Under the pieces are notes generated by a model. The model worked only from the letters and a program-made list of their open reading frames with translations, was not told where the DNA came from and made no database searches. A stretch of 64,000 nucleotides of DNA from Chelonoidis abingdonii (lineage: Eukaryota; Chordata; Testudines; Testudinidae). The stretch is from NCBI RefSeq assembly GCF_003597395.2, contig NC_133790.1, forward strand, positions 24,600,200-24,664,199. The letters run 5' to 3'. Made by a program: the position numbers and the translations under genes. Below are positions 23,941 to 35,800 of this stretch, in pieces (positions within the stretch are counted from its first letter, which is position 1; each line of letters opens with the position of its first letter).

Positions 23941-25297
23941 TCTGTCTGCTCTGCATTTCTGCCTGGAAGGGAGGGGCAGCCATCCCTTTTCTGAGACATA
24001 AACATATTCAATAACTCCAATTTGTCTATGGCATTTGCTCTGCTGGGGCCTTAGCTGGAGGTGCCTATCGCAGTGCGTGATGTCTAAGCCGGAACCTGCA
24101 CAGCCAGCCCTTAGCAAAGCAGGAAATGGTAATGTTTGCCAAGCTTATTAGTGTTCCTATAAACCTGTCTGCACCAGCTTAGTTAAACACATGCAGAACT
24201 CCTCTGCGGCAGTCGGGTTAGGAAGAGCACATATCGCTCCAGCTGAAGTTAATTCCTTAATGGACATAAACCATGTCTACATGGCTCTGTCCAAGGGGCC
24301 ATCCTGGAGGCTGCACTGGTTTGGCGAAATGGCCACAAGCTGATGTACAGACAAGGCCAAACACCCTATAAGCAGGAAGGCCAGTAGGATATTCCCTGCC
24401 CCCCTCAGTTGTTTGACATTAATGGAAGCCTTCGGGGGCTAGGCACAGCTTCTGCTAAAGCCCCATATAAGTAGTGACCCTAGATACATTTTGCTGCCCA
24501 TAAGACATGGCTAGAGGGGCTACCAGATATCCCTCCTGCTCTGGGACACACTTGAGTGCTCTGCCAGCTTGGGGAGTGAGAGGAATCTTTCTCTCCATTG
24601 GGGTGGAGGTTGCTGTGGCCATAACGCTTCTCGACCCTACAGGGCTGCAGAGTGAAAGAACCTTTCCCCAGAGAATCTGCTGCCCTGATGTTTGGCTTTT
24701 GTTAGAGTCTGATTTTCCTGCCTGTGTGCTCTTGCCAGCCGGCTAGTTCCAACCTCAGGCTCTTCCCCTGCACAGTCATCTCAAGCCCTGTAACATTAAT
24801 ACCAAGGCTTCTACTTTGCAAAAACTCCTGCTTGCTGGGGTGAAATGGATGCACTGGAAGCCCAGCAGATTGTTAGCAGGAGACCAAGACTTGAACACCA
24901 TTTCTGCTTTGAATGCAGCACTGACTGCTAGTGGGTGGGACCCATTCACAACCCATGGCTCTTTACCTGCTACACCTTTACCCAGTTTCCAGGGGGTTGG
25001 AGATCACTTGGTTCCTACCTTACAATACACTCTGCTGTTTACCTGTGGCTTCAGCTGGATTTTCCCTTCAGCAGCTACACACACAAAGCTGCAAAGTGTA
25101 GTTTTTGGTGGGTGGGGAAGTGCATTCAATGGGTGCTTCTCTTTGCAGAGTTTTAAAATCTCTCTTGGCAATCTAAGGGCTGGGGTACACAGTTCTGTAC
25201 TGGTATAACTATGTTGGGGAGGGATGTGATTCTCCCCTCCCCCTTTAGTAGACCAGTGTAACCCCAGTGTGGAAGCAAGTGTAAAGGTGCCTTATGC
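23941..25297. other. VSIG10-WSB2 spacer: no gene seen
   Basis: No coding signature; low-copy sequence, apart from probable decayed repeats. Confidence 0.5.
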
Positions 25298-25430
25298 CAG
25301 GGATTCTCAACCCTTTTCTTTCTGAGGCCCCAACATGCTATAAAAATGCCATGGCCCCCCTGTGCCACAACTGGTTTTCTGCATATGAAAGCCAGGTCTA
25401 GCATTAGGGGGTAGCAAGCAGAGCAATTGC
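25298..25430. repeat. hAT-like MITE fragment
   Basis: Begins CCAGGGATTCTCAACCCTTT and continues with GAGGCCCCAACATGCTATAA. Only one end is recognisable; the other looks truncated. Confidence 0.45.
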
Positions 25431-25537
25431 TTGGGGCCCCTGCAAAGCTACATTGCTCAGGCCTCAGCTGGCGGGGCTGAGGGACCCGGACTTCACCCCA
25501 CGTGGTGGGCCTTCAGCTTTTTGCCCTGGGCCCGCTG

Positions 25538-25667
25538 AAGGGTGACTAGATGTCCCGATTTTATAGGGATACTCCTGAATTTTGGGTCTTTTTCTTATAT
25601 AAACTCCTATTACCCCCCCCATCCCCGTCCCAATTTTTCACAATTGCTGTCTGGGCACCCTACCCCG
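25538..25667 (+). mobile_element. Short TIR MITE, GGTGACCAGATGTCCCGATT family, copy A
   Basis: Starts GGGTGACTAGATGTCCCGAT, carries GGGTCTTTTTCTTATATAAA and ends GTCTGGGCACCCTA. Same family as the copies near 25.9 kb and at 53.15 kb. Confidence 0.65.
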
Positions 25668-25871
25668 CTGAAACTTGCTCATGGTGTCCCGGTCCCGAGG
25701 CCGGGCTCAGACCCGCTGCCCTGTGCCGATACAGGACCAGCCGCACCTCGATGGGTCAGGCTCGCTGGCTTGTGCATCAGTCCTGGCAGCCGAGCCTGCG
25801 TCCCCACTAGGTCTGGGCACCGCTGTGTCGGCCGGGGCTCACCCCCGCGTCCCGCCGCCAGGGGGAGCAGC

Positions 25872-25985
25872 CAGCAAATGTGAAAAATCCGAACGGGGGG
25901 CGGGGGGGGGGAATAGGAGCCTATGTAAGAAAAAGACCCAAAATCCAGACTGTCCCTACAAAACCGGGACATGTGGTCACACGGG
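25872..25985 (-). mobile_element. Short TIR MITE, same family, copy B (inverted)
   Basis: Reverse-complement copy: AAATGTGAAAAATCCGAACG, AAGAAAAAGACCCAAAATCC and CCGGGACATGTGGTCAC. A G-run expansion lies inside it. About 200 bp from copy A in opposite orientation. Confidence 0.65.
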
Positions 25986-26430
25986 CTGTGTCCGCCAGGG
26001 CTCCGGCTGCTCGGGGACCCCCACGCAGGCTGCGCGCCTGGCCACGGGGCCCCGGCCCGGCTCCGGGCTCTGCGCGGGGGCGGGTCCGTCACGGGCCCGC
26101 CCCTGCCGCTAGGTGGACGGCGCCCGGGAGCGCCCCCGCCCCCGCCCCCGCCGCCAGTGACGGGAACGGCCTGTGCGCCCGCCCCGGCGCCTCCCGGCTC
26201 CCGGCTCCCCCCGCGGGCGCCGAGCGGCCCCCGGCCCCGCCGCGCTCAATGGGCCCGGCCCCCGCATGACAGCCCCGGGCTCCCGTCGACGGCTTCCACC
26301 GCCCCGCCAAACACATGGAGGCGCCGCCCGCAAGGCACCGCGGCGCAGGAGGCGGAAGGGAGGGGGGGGGCTGCCGCACCCCCCGGCTGGAAGTGGGTGC
26401 CCGTAATGTGCAGGGTTTGCAGTTGGGGCA
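25960..26430 (+). promoter_or_regulatory. WSB2: CpG-island promoter expected to drive WSB2
   Basis: Very CG-rich, with C-rich runs and a CCGCC-type composition, lying about 6.3 kb upstream of WSB2 exon 2 and with no other gene start nearby. The link to WSB2 is inferred from position and strand. Confidence 0.6.
26315..26411 (+). CDS. Weak candidate for WSB2 exon 1 (unresolved)
   Basis: WSB2 exon 2 begins in phase 1, so a first exon must supply an ATG and end one base into a codon. The best ATG in the CpG island is at 26315 (MEAPPARHRGAGGG). It starts MEA, as the human protein does as I recall it. Possible phase-1 donors are weak (after 26400 or 26411). The resulting Gly/Arg-rich extension is longer than the short human first exon, so the real exon 1 may be elsewhere in the island or missing from the assembly. 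A 5' transcript is needed. Confidence 0.2.
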
Positions 26431-26479
26431 GTACGCTCAGCCCCCCACCCCCCCCCGTGCACATTGTCCAGCGGCACTG

Positions 26480-27270
26480 GGGGGGGGTGTTAGATGGGCA
26501 ACGAGGGAGGGGGCACAGTGTGGTGGGGAGGGGGGGTGCTGTGTGGGGAGGGGCAGGATGGAGGGAGTGTAGATGGGGGCAGAGGGAGGGGGCACAGGTT
26601 GTGTGTGTGGAAGGGGGTGCTGTGTGGGGCAGGGCAGGTTGGAGGGGGTGGCAAGATGGGCAGAGGGAGGGGGCACAGGTGTGATGTGTGGATGGGGGGG
26701 CTGTGTGGGGCAGGGGCAAGGGTGGAGGGGGTTGTAGATGGGCAAGAGGGAGGGGGCACAGGATGTGTGGGGAATGGGGGTGCTGTGGGGGGCAAGGAGG
26801 GGTTGGGAGGGGGTGTAGAGGGCAGAGGAGGGGGCACAAGGTGTGTGTGGATGAGAGGTGCTTGTAGGGCAAAGGGGAGGTTGGATGGGGGCAGATGGGG
26901 CAGAGACAAGGCACAGATGGGTTTCCGTGTGGGGCATGTTTGGAAGGGGGGAGAGGGGCAAAGATGGGGGACTAATGGGATGGAGTGCTGTGTTGGGAAG
27001 GGGGCAGATGGAGCCAAGGAGAGCAGCAGATGGGGTGTGGAGGGGGTTGCTGTGGGAGGCAGGGAGTGTGGAAGGGACAGATAGGCAGGGGAGGAGGCAC
27101 AGATGGGAGGATGGAATGGGGGTGCGAGGGGAGGTTGGAGGAGGTGCAGATGGGGAAGAGAGGGGGCATGGATGGGGGTGCTGTCTGGAGTAGGGGGGTG
27201 GGGCACTGGCAAGGGGCGTGTTTGGAGGAGAAAAGGGAGGGGGCACACAGGGTGTTGGGGGCAGGGAGAG
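26480..27270. repeat. G-rich minisatellite, ~76-85 bp unit
   Basis: Repeated GGGGGCACAGGTGTG-type segments start near 26512, 26588, 26668, 26753 and 26829, then degenerate to about 27240. Strong strand asymmetry (G/T on plus, C/A on minus) creates long low-complexity open frames on both strands that are not genes. Many G3-4 runs could form G-quadruplexes. It begins about 50 bp after the CpG island, so it is probably in WSB2 intron 1. Confidence 0.85.
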
Positions 27271-27274
27271 TGAT

Positions 27275-29685
27275 TGTAGGTGGCGGGGAAGTAAAGTGGA
27301 GAGCAGGAGGCAGCTTGGGACAGGAGGTAGGTGGCCTAGGGGTCCTGTGGGAAGTGGAGTCTAGGAGCTCTGACCTGGCCTCTCAAACAGCCTGCCTGCT
27401 ATGCCCAGGAGCCCTGATTGATTTGGGGGTAGCTAAAGTATTCTCCTTCCTGCCAAGCGCAATCCTACCCCAGCTCCTAGCAGTGCAGCGAGGCCCCCTT
27501 GGCAGCTCTCCCTGTGTCCAGCTGGCACTCTGCTTCCCCCAGTGTCCTGGGGCAGCCACACTGTGCCTCCTCCCTACAGTCCTGAGAAGCTGCGTCAACC
27601 TGTCCTGGGGGACAGCGGGGGTGGGGGCTGTTTCACCTCACTGTGGCTCTTTCTGGGGGGGCTTCACCTGCCCTTGTTTCATTAACATGGAGGCAGATTT
27701 TCGAGGGATGGTCTCATGTCAATTTCAGAAGATCTGTCTAAGGTACGTAACCCGGCTGAGTCCTTCTGCCAAGCTTAGTGACTCTACAGCCACTTGGTCC
27801 TGGGGTTTCTTGCCCCTGTTGCTGTGTAAAAGACCCAAACCAACCAGCTAACTGGGCTTGCGTGGGCGGGGGTGGGGGTGGGGGAAAGTGAAAGGGACTG
27901 AAGGTCGAGAGCTGATTAAGGCACGCTGGAGAAGTATCTTTCGCTTCCAGGTGCGGTGGCCTTGGGTGTTACCTGGAACAACAGCAGTAAAGCCTTTCCA
28001 GAGGAAAGGGTGGCTTTTATTTTTTTTTGGATGAGGTTACTCTCAGGTCACTTAACTGTGTAGTTAGCTGGGTACACAGGTATTGATGTATGCTGGCTGC
28101 TCAGCACGGCTCTGTTTGCTGGGGGGCGGGGAGGAGAGAAGGTATTTCAGGAAACTATGGCTGGGAACACCTTGGATCTACACAGAGCAGGTGTCCCAGG
28201 CATTTTATGAGGGCTGGATTTAACGACTGGCTGCACGCTTAGGAATAGGTCTTCAGCAGTGTCCCGCTGAGCCTGTGTACTCTACATTGGTTTTTTTCTG
28301 CTCAGAGAAGCAACGGCTGTTGCAATTCCACTGCTTCATGTGATGGTCTTATTTCCATTCCACAGTCAGGGGAATTACTCCAAAGCCCCTGCCCTTGCAC
28401 CAGTGCTATGTGCTGTGGGGCAGGAGTCCCAGAATGCACTGGTATGGGGTGATTTTCAGGAATGCTGATTACCCATATATCTCCCGTTGACACCACACTG
28501 CAGAAAACCAGGCCTACTGTGTGTAAATGGTTCTGTTCAAAACGATGTTGCCTTGAGGATGTGCATGATGGTTGCAGAGATAATCACTGCAACAAACCAT
28601 TCAGTACACAAGTGGCTGTGCCTGCAACAAGCTCCTGCTTTTGAGCAGACATGTCTTCACTAGGAAACCAAACCCACGCTGACAATGGTTGTTAGTCATG
28701 GAAGGTATTGAAAATGGTTTAAAGGCTAACATAGACCAGAAAAAAAAAAAACAAACCATTTCACAAAGAAGCTGAGGCTGGACGAAAAGCATTTTCCGTA
28801 ATAGGTGAATTTCCTAGCGTAGATCGCCCTCAGGAGACCCCTCCATTCATTCTGCTGATGTGGGAAGGCCTCTCAGGGATAGCTGTTGCTGGGGTTGCAA
28901 TGGGGAGGGGGAGAAAAGAGAATAGATAATCTTTATGCTTATTAATAGGTAGCCCAGTTCTTACATCATATGTTACAGGAGGCATTTCTCTTCACTTTTG
29001 GAGGGGTGAAATGTAACTTCATGTTTAGTGTCAGACACTGGTATTTTATCAATATACAGTTTGCATTTAAAACCTACCAATCTCCTGCTACAAATCAGTG
29101 ACTATACTGTATCCATTTGTTAGTATTAGATTTTTTGTGTGCGCGTGTGTGTGACTGGCGTGTTATGGAAAAGCCATATTAAGGTGCACAACTTTTCTGT
29201 CGCTGTTGCAATTGTTTATTAACCTGTACGTTTTTTCTGAATGTCTCTTTCGCACCCATTCTCCGAAATCTAATACTGGGGAAGATTGCAAATGATCATG
29301 ATAGCTTGTGGGTCTCAACCAAGATGTTGCCTGTTCTACATACTGATTATATCCCTGGGTTCCTTTGGTAAGAGTAGGGGCTTGCACTGCTGTGTCAGCC
29401 TGGAGTTTCCTCTTCCTGGTTGTGCAATGTGGCGTGCATCTGTTGCCACCCTAGAAGTGGCTGCATTTCAGTGGTGGTCTGGGTCTGAAGTTTCTAAAAA
29501 GCTCTGGGATCCACTGGGATGAGAGGTGCTATTTACGTGCAAACTATTATCACACTGACAATCAAAACCTAATTGGAAAATAACGTACTACATTAGTTTT
29601 GGTGCAGTGTCAGTGTGATTATTGTACAGTGCACTCCTGTAGCATCTTCCATCCAAGGTTCTCAAACTGCATTGTAAGGTTTGAT
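27275..29685. other. WSB2: Probable WSB2 intron 1: no coding block seen
   Basis: Between the G-rich minisatellite and the MIR at 29.7 kb. An ATG at 27687 (MEADFRGMVS) runs to a GTACGT donor at 27742, but in phase 2, so it cannot join WSB2 exon 2 in frame. Confidence 0.45.
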
Positions 29686-29689
29686 GAAT

Positions 29690-29850
29690 TGTCACTTCTC
29701 CCAGATTCCCAAATTAACTGGTGATATCCCCATTTTGCAGTTGGGGGAAACTGAGGCACAGAGGCGATGTGATTTGCTCAAGGTCATTGTGAATCTGTGA
29801 ATGTGGGACTAGAAACTTGGTGGTATCTGAGGCACTGACATCCAGTCTCA
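29690..29850 (-). repeat. MIR-type CORE-SINE (antisense)
   Basis: CCCCATTTTGCAGTTGGGGG, AAACTGAGGCACAGAGGCGA and CTCAAGGTCATTGTGAATC; region between the WSB2 island and exon 2. Confidence 0.75.
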
Positions 29851-30879
29851 CTGTGTGCAGTAGTGTGGGCCAGTAGCTGTTCCTGTTTGGGATAAAGATG
29901 AGAATGGAGCTGCTGTTAATATCCGACAATACCCTTGCTCTGTTCCTTACCAGATTAGAGCGGTGATAATGAAGCATTCCAGTTCCCACAGCATCTCTCT
30001 TCTATAGTGTGGTTACTGTGAGTGTTCCATTGAACGATGTGGTTGCCCAAATGTTCCCAAGTGTGTTAGGATGTAATGTGCACCTGCTGCCTCTTTCATC
30101 ATACAGTGTCATTGCCTGGGTAGCTCTGGTGAGACCAAATTAAATATTCTCTTCTTCCCCTTGCCCCTCCGTGCTCCTGGGGATCCCCCACAGGGACCAA
30201 GCTCTGCTCATGGAGGACTGGAGAGGGCTCCCTTTGGATTTTTTTCAACTCTCTTCCTGAAATCAACAATCCAAGATTCACTGAGCAACTCTCCCTCATT
30301 GCAAAGTAGCAAAAAAGGGCACAGTCCCCCATTCCCCACTCTTCTTTTCCCTTTGCAGGTCACCTTCCAAATCTCTTGCAGTGTAAAACTGGACACCAGG
30401 ATTGCTGTAGGTTAGTCCCCTAGTGTAGTTTCTGGAGAGCTGGGTTACAAGTGAAAATGGATTTGGTGGCTACCTCAGAAAAGTCCGGTGACTGGCAGCC
30501 TGTGCTCAGAGGCAGTGAGTGCAGCAGGCAGCATGCGTCCGTTCCCATGCTCAGCCTTGGCTTTAGCCTCTGCTAATCCTCTAGGCCTGTATCATTGCAC
30601 TACTGCAGTCTCCTTTCATCCTGGGTTTTGATGCCATTTAGCATAAGGTAGTTTCCAGAGTTCTGCTGGGACTAATGCCTCATTGATATTCGTGTACTTT
30701 GAAGTCTTATTCACCTGAGCAAAGGTTAGTATACAGGAAAGTTGGAGTCATGGTTACTGGCTGCCTAGTTTGCTAAGACTTGGAGCTGTAATGTGACCAC
30801 TGTGGAGTATAAGATGTTGTCCCAAGCAGATCCAGTGTTTATACTTCTATTTGGAAGGCTTGGTCATGTAGTGGTTTAA

Positions 30880-31065
30880 TAAGACCATAAGAACGGTCAT
30901 GCTGGGTTAGACCAAAGGTCCATCTAGCCCAGTATCCTGTCCTCTGACAGTGGCCAATGCCAGGTGCGTCAGAGGGAAAGAGCAGATAATCATCAAGTGA
31001 TCCATCCCTGGTCACCCATTTCCCAGCTTCTGGCAAATACACTTTTGTTTCTGGTTTCTGGTTTC
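30880..31065. repeat. CR1-like LINE 3' fragment
   Basis: ATAAGAACGGTCATGCTGGG, GTCCATCTAGCCCAGTATCC and CAGTGGCCAATGCCAGGTGC, a block widespread in turtle and crocodilian genomes. I am less sure of the class than of its repetitive nature. Confidence 0.6.
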
Positions 31066-31228
31066 AAATGTAGTTTAGCTGGGGGGGAATGGTGTCAGCT
31101 AACCCCTGGAGGGTGTTTGTCCATGTTACAAAACCATCGCTCAGTTTGACTCAGTGGCTGGCCAGAAAGTTTTTCTGCGTCAAGGCTGCTTTGGAGTAAG
31201 GGCCTCGTTCTGTTTCAGGCTTGAAGTA

Positions 31229-31615
31229 CAGTAGAACCGCAGAGATACGAACCCCTCAGGAATGGAGGTTGTTCATAACTCTGAAATGTTCCTAACTGAA
31301 CAAAACATTACGGTGGTTCTTTCAAAAGTTTACAACGTAATACAGCTTTGAAACTTTACTATGCAGAAGAAAAATGCTGCCTTTAACCATCCATTTAAAT
31401 GAAACGACCCCAGAGACATTTTCTTTACCTTGTCAAATTTTTTTTAAACATTCCCTTTATTTTTTTTATTAGTTTAGATTTAACACAGCGCTGTACTGTA
31501 TTTGCTTTTTTGGTCTCTCTGCTGCTGCCTGATTGTGAACTTCTGGTTCCAAAGGAGGTGTGTGGTTGAGTGGTCAGTTCATAACTCTGGGATTTGTAAC
31601 TCTGAAGTTCTGCTA
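31229..31615. mobile_element. Tigger/mariner-like MITE
   Basis: Starts after TA with CAGTAGAACCGCAGAGATAC and ends with the inverted AACTCTGAAGTTCTGCTA; internal AGTTTACAACGTAATACAGC and ACTTTACTATGCAGAAGAAA belong to a widespread amniote family. TA target site on the left; right flank mutated. Confidence 0.65.
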
Positions 31616-32204
31616 TGTGTTGCAGGACTCCAGGCAGTAAGTTGGTCTAGTTCAGTGGCACTAAATTTGCGCATGAACATAAGGGGAATCTGTTGTTCAA
31701 AAAGCAGCGGTGCAGCAGGTGGCCAGTTTAATAGGATGCAATGTGAACTAACCAGTTGAATTGCCTCCTGGTGCCCTAATGAAAAGCTCCTGCTACATAC
31801 TTCTGGTATGGTAAAAGTACGCTGTTCATTGGTAAGGATGACCTCTTCTGTATGCTGAAACTGAGCACAACAGGGGGCTGAGAGATTGTGTTGCGGGAAA
31901 AGGAGATTTAGACTCGTATGTCCAATCTGAAGAGCACACCTTAAACCATGAGACACACCCCCCGCCCTCCAAGGGAGCTCAGTGGGTTGATTCTAGCCAT
32001 GGGTAACATGCCCACTCTGGACTAGTCACAACAGTCGGATATGTGGTGTTTAACATCTGAAGTGGTAAATCCTGTGAGACCTAAAGCAGAACAGTAACCA
32101 GACGGTGCTGTCTTACAGCAGAGCCCGCAGTAGAGTGGTTGCTAGCAGGAGGCTGAGCCAGTTAGTATTTAAATAATAACAGAGCTCATCATCTGGAGCC
32201 CTCA

Positions 32205-32345
32205 AAGGATTCCACACCTCGATATCTTCACAAATCTGGCCTTGGGTGACTTGCTGAAAGCCACACAGTAGTGTTGGGAATAGAACTTGGGTCTCCTGCC
32301 TCGCAGGCTGATGCCCTGTACTTCAGCGTATGCATGATACTCTGC
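32205..32345 (-). repeat. MIR-type CORE-SINE (antisense)
   Basis: CTTGGGTGACTTGCTGAAAG, GTGTTGGGAATAGAACTTGG and a CTGATGCCCTGTACTTCAGC end. Confidence 0.6.
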
Positions 32346-32454
32346 TATGGGAGCTTTCACTAAGCTTTTACGGGGGCTGTTTTTTCTCAAAATACGTTGA
32401 CATCTTCAACTGGTCCTTAATGTCTTGAAAATGTGGTCTGGGGGGCCCAGTGCT

Positions 32455-32585
32455 GCCCCGCTGAATTCAGTGGGAGCAGGACAGGGCCCGAAGTGACTTG
32501 CCCTAAGCTTGCAGAGGGAATGTCAGAGCTGGGGTTAGAATGTAGGAGGCCCAGACCCCAGCCACTAGACCACGCTGCTGTTTGC
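32455..32585 (-). repeat. MIR-type CORE-SINE fragment (antisense)
   Basis: AAGTGACTTGCCCTAAGCTT then GTCAGAGCTGGGGTTAGAAT and CCACTAGACCACGCTGCTG. Lies about 130 bp upstream of WSB2 exon 2. Confidence 0.65.
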
Positions 32586-32713
32586 ACAGCCTCATGTTTG
32601 CGGTCGACCCTTGGCTTGGCTTGGGCTGCCGTCCCCACACGTGTGCGTGGTCTTGGGTGGATGGTTGGCCCTGTCACATGCTCTATGTGTAACCGTGCCA
32701 TCTTGTTCCCCAG

Positions 32714-32885
32714 TCGAGCCTCTCCTGCTGGCGGAGCTGAAGCCAGGGCGACCACAGCAGTATGACTGGAAGGCGAGCTGCGAGACATGGAGCGTTGCAT
32801 TTTCCCCAGACGGCACCTGGTTCGCCTGGTCTCAGGGTCACTGTATTGTCAAGCTGATCCCCTGGCCCTTGGAGGAAGCTGAGCT
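32714..32885 (+). CDS. WSB2: WSB2 exon 2
   Basis: After acceptor TTCCCCAG it encodes EPLLLAELKPGRPQQYDWKA and SCETWSVAFSPDGTWFAWSQ, then GHCIVKLIPWPLEE, the first propeller blade. It starts in phase 1 (x|TC GAG) and ends CT|GTAAGT. Confidence 0.95.
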
Positions 32886-35800
32886 GTAAGTACCCTGTGG
32901 CGGCTCAGAGAGGGAGGGCGTCTCTCCTGCTAGAGTCAGGGCCAGCTCCAGGTTTTCTGCCGCCCTAAGTGGCGAAAAAAAACAACAAGAAATGGTCAGC
33001 GGTACTTTGGCTGCAGCTCAGTCACGCCGCTGCATTCTTCAGCGGCTGGTCCTTCACTCCCTCTCTTCCTCTTCAGCAGCAGCTCACAGAGGAAGAGAGG
33101 GACTGAGGGACCCGCTGCCCAATTCCCGCCAAAGACCCGGATGGGCCGCCCCAAGAGTGAACAGAGTGGCCCCCCTCTGTATTGGCCGCCCCAAGCACCT
33201 GCTTCCTTAGCTGGTGCCTGGAGCTGGCCCTGGCTAGAGTCCATTGGCTGCTCTTCTGTTCCTTTGTGCACTAAGTCAGGGCCCTCTCACTCAGCGTCCC
33301 CCACGGCTCAGCAGGCCTGGGCCAAGGAAGGCGAGGGACTGAGATTAAAGCTGGCTTCCCATAGCTCCCGCAGCATCAGGGTCCATCCCCCTCCAGGTGA
33401 ATTGATCAGTGGGGTTAGCAGTCTCTGCTCTGTGTCCTCCCGTAAACCAGCCATCAGGGGAGTCTAGGTGCCCCCTAATAGGTGCTATAATAGCTGAGTC
33501 TGGGTGCTGTTAGGGCCCCTCACAGAACTCTGCCGAGCCATGTTACAGTTCTCTTAAAGGTCCCTGCCCCATAAACTCCCAGGAGAACACCCAGCTGGAG
33601 CAGAGAAGGATTCCTGCTGCGTCAGAACCAGCTCCGCTACACAGAGCATGGAGTATTTCCAGGACTAGCCACCGAGGCTGTTTACAGATAAAGCTATGGA
33701 TAAGCTTGGGAGCGCTAATGGGAAAGTCAAAAGCCAAGGGATTCCCCATCACCACCACACCAGTTTAACCTTCCTGTATGCTTCCCTCTTGCTATCAGAC
33801 CACCCTGGGAGCTTGCTGTCTTGTTAACGGGACTTGTTCTATGCATTCTTCTGGTAACATGTCACCAAATCTTCTGCAAAGGAAATGCTCCTCTGAGCCT
33901 GCAGCTGTGAAACCTCATCCCTTTCATGGGTTAACTTGCTTGGTTTGGGCTTTTTTAAATTGGAGGATGAAACCTTTGCAAGAGATCACCTCAGCTAGGC
34001 AGCCATCCTGTCTTCAGAGACCATAGGCCTCAGTTTACCTCCCTCCCCCTGTGCTGGAAAACTACCTGCATTAAGCAATCAGTTTTTGTCAGTCCCTTGG
34101 ATGGTCAGATTTCACTGTAACGGGACTGTCCGTAAATTATGTAACACATCAGGGAGTGGCTGAGTCCTTCATTTTTCATGTTTATTTTAGTGTTACAAAG
34201 GGTTACATGGGGGTGGTGGGTCTTGCAGATCACCAACAAGAAGTTTTGTAATTTGTGGACAGCCCCAGACACTTTGACTAATCACATTTCACTGGAAGAT
34301 CCCCACTCCATTATCAAAGTGGTAGGGTGAGTCACTTTATACAGAAGATGGTGCTTCAAGCTGTTGTGTTGAAAAGCAGGTTTCCATGCGCTGAGATCTA
34401 CGAATAAATAGACTGGACAACTGGTTGAGTAAGGAGGTAAAATCCCTGGGGCATGTCCCTTGGTGAGTGGCCCTTGCCCTTGTATCAGGGCTGTTGCAGC
34501 ATCCTGGGAGAGAAGAGAGGGACAGTTCAGTTCTGCGTTGCTGGCTCTGCTGACTCTTAGGAAAACAGGGACATGGGAACTTCACTTGGTTTAGGAAGTT
34601 GGAGTGTGGGGGAGTGAACCAGATTTCAAGGAAGGAAGCCTCCTTCTCAAGCTTTGAAGGGTCTTAGGGTGAAGTAACAACATACAGTAGGTGCTGGGAG
34701 ATCTGGTTTCAAGTTGGCACCCCTCCCTACGCTGGCGGCCTGGCAAGGGCATCTCATTACCCATGGTACTTGTCTGGCCCCCATTCCCATAGTACCTGAG
34801 CACTGCACCTCACCTGTGGAGCAGGGCAGTGCTGTTGTCCCCCTGCTGCAGATGGGGAACTGAGGTACAGAGGCCAAGTGACTCACCCAAGGTCATATGG
34901 AGTCTGTGGCAGAGCAGGAAACTGAATGCAGGTCTCCTGAGTTGCAGGCCAGTGAATCACTGGCCCATCCTTTCTCTCCCTGTATGGCTTTCGCTCAGCT
35001 GTTCTGTGCACCTGAGTGAAGGGGCCAAGTTAATGAGAGCAAGCTGAGCTATGTGCCCATTATGGCAGGAAGGTAACCCCGTGGCTGGTCTGTTTGGGGA
35101 AAGCAAGTAGATCTGGGTGGGACAAGAATTTTAGAAGAGTAAGCAGCGACATGCTTTGAACTGTAAAAGCAGCGGCGCTGGAGTGGTCCGAGGTGTAATG
35201 AGCTCTGCTGAGGCCACCTAGAGGATCCGCCCCACCTAGGGCCAGGCACAGACAAAGCCCTGGTTTGACCAGACAGCTTCCTCTGGTTTCAGGCAGGGCA
35301 AATGGCATTGGTTTAAACTGTGTCTTTGCCTGCCTACGCTTGGGAGATTGCTCCTGAGTCTGGCCACTGCTAGCTGAAATTCCCAGTGCAGAGACAGCCC
35401 CCGAGCCACGCCTACCTAGCAGTGTGCAGTAGGCTCTAGTTCCCCTGCTGTGAATTAGGGTGGGTGGGGGAGGATCAGGCAGCACCTGCAGCTGCTGAAT
35501 GACCCGATGATCCTCTGCTCCCTGCAGAAGCTGCAAAGCCTCTGAACGCAAGAATCGTGGCATCAAAGCCGACGTGAGAGGCAGAGGGGGCTCGAAGGAG
35601 AAGACACTGGAATGTGGCCAGATTGTATGGGGTCTGGCCTTCAGCCCCTGGCCTCCGTCTGGCGCCAAGGAGCGGGATGGCCTGCGGGCTCCGGGTCAGT
35701 CCTGTCTGATCCTTGCCACGGGACTCAATGACGGGCAGATTAAAGTCTGGGAGGTGCAAACAGGTGAGGGGGTTGCGGTGGATTACATCTGCTGGATTAA

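Noticed and set aside
26246..27246. Pro/Ser/His-rich minus-strand and Gly-rich plus-strand open frames
   Set aside because: Translations of the G-rich minisatellite; low complexity, overlapping on both strands, no splice logic.
27687..27741. ATG at 27687 (MEADFRGMVS) with a GTACGT donor as WSB2 exon 1
   Set aside because: It ends in phase 2, whereas WSB2 exon 2 requires phase 1; joining would give an early stop.
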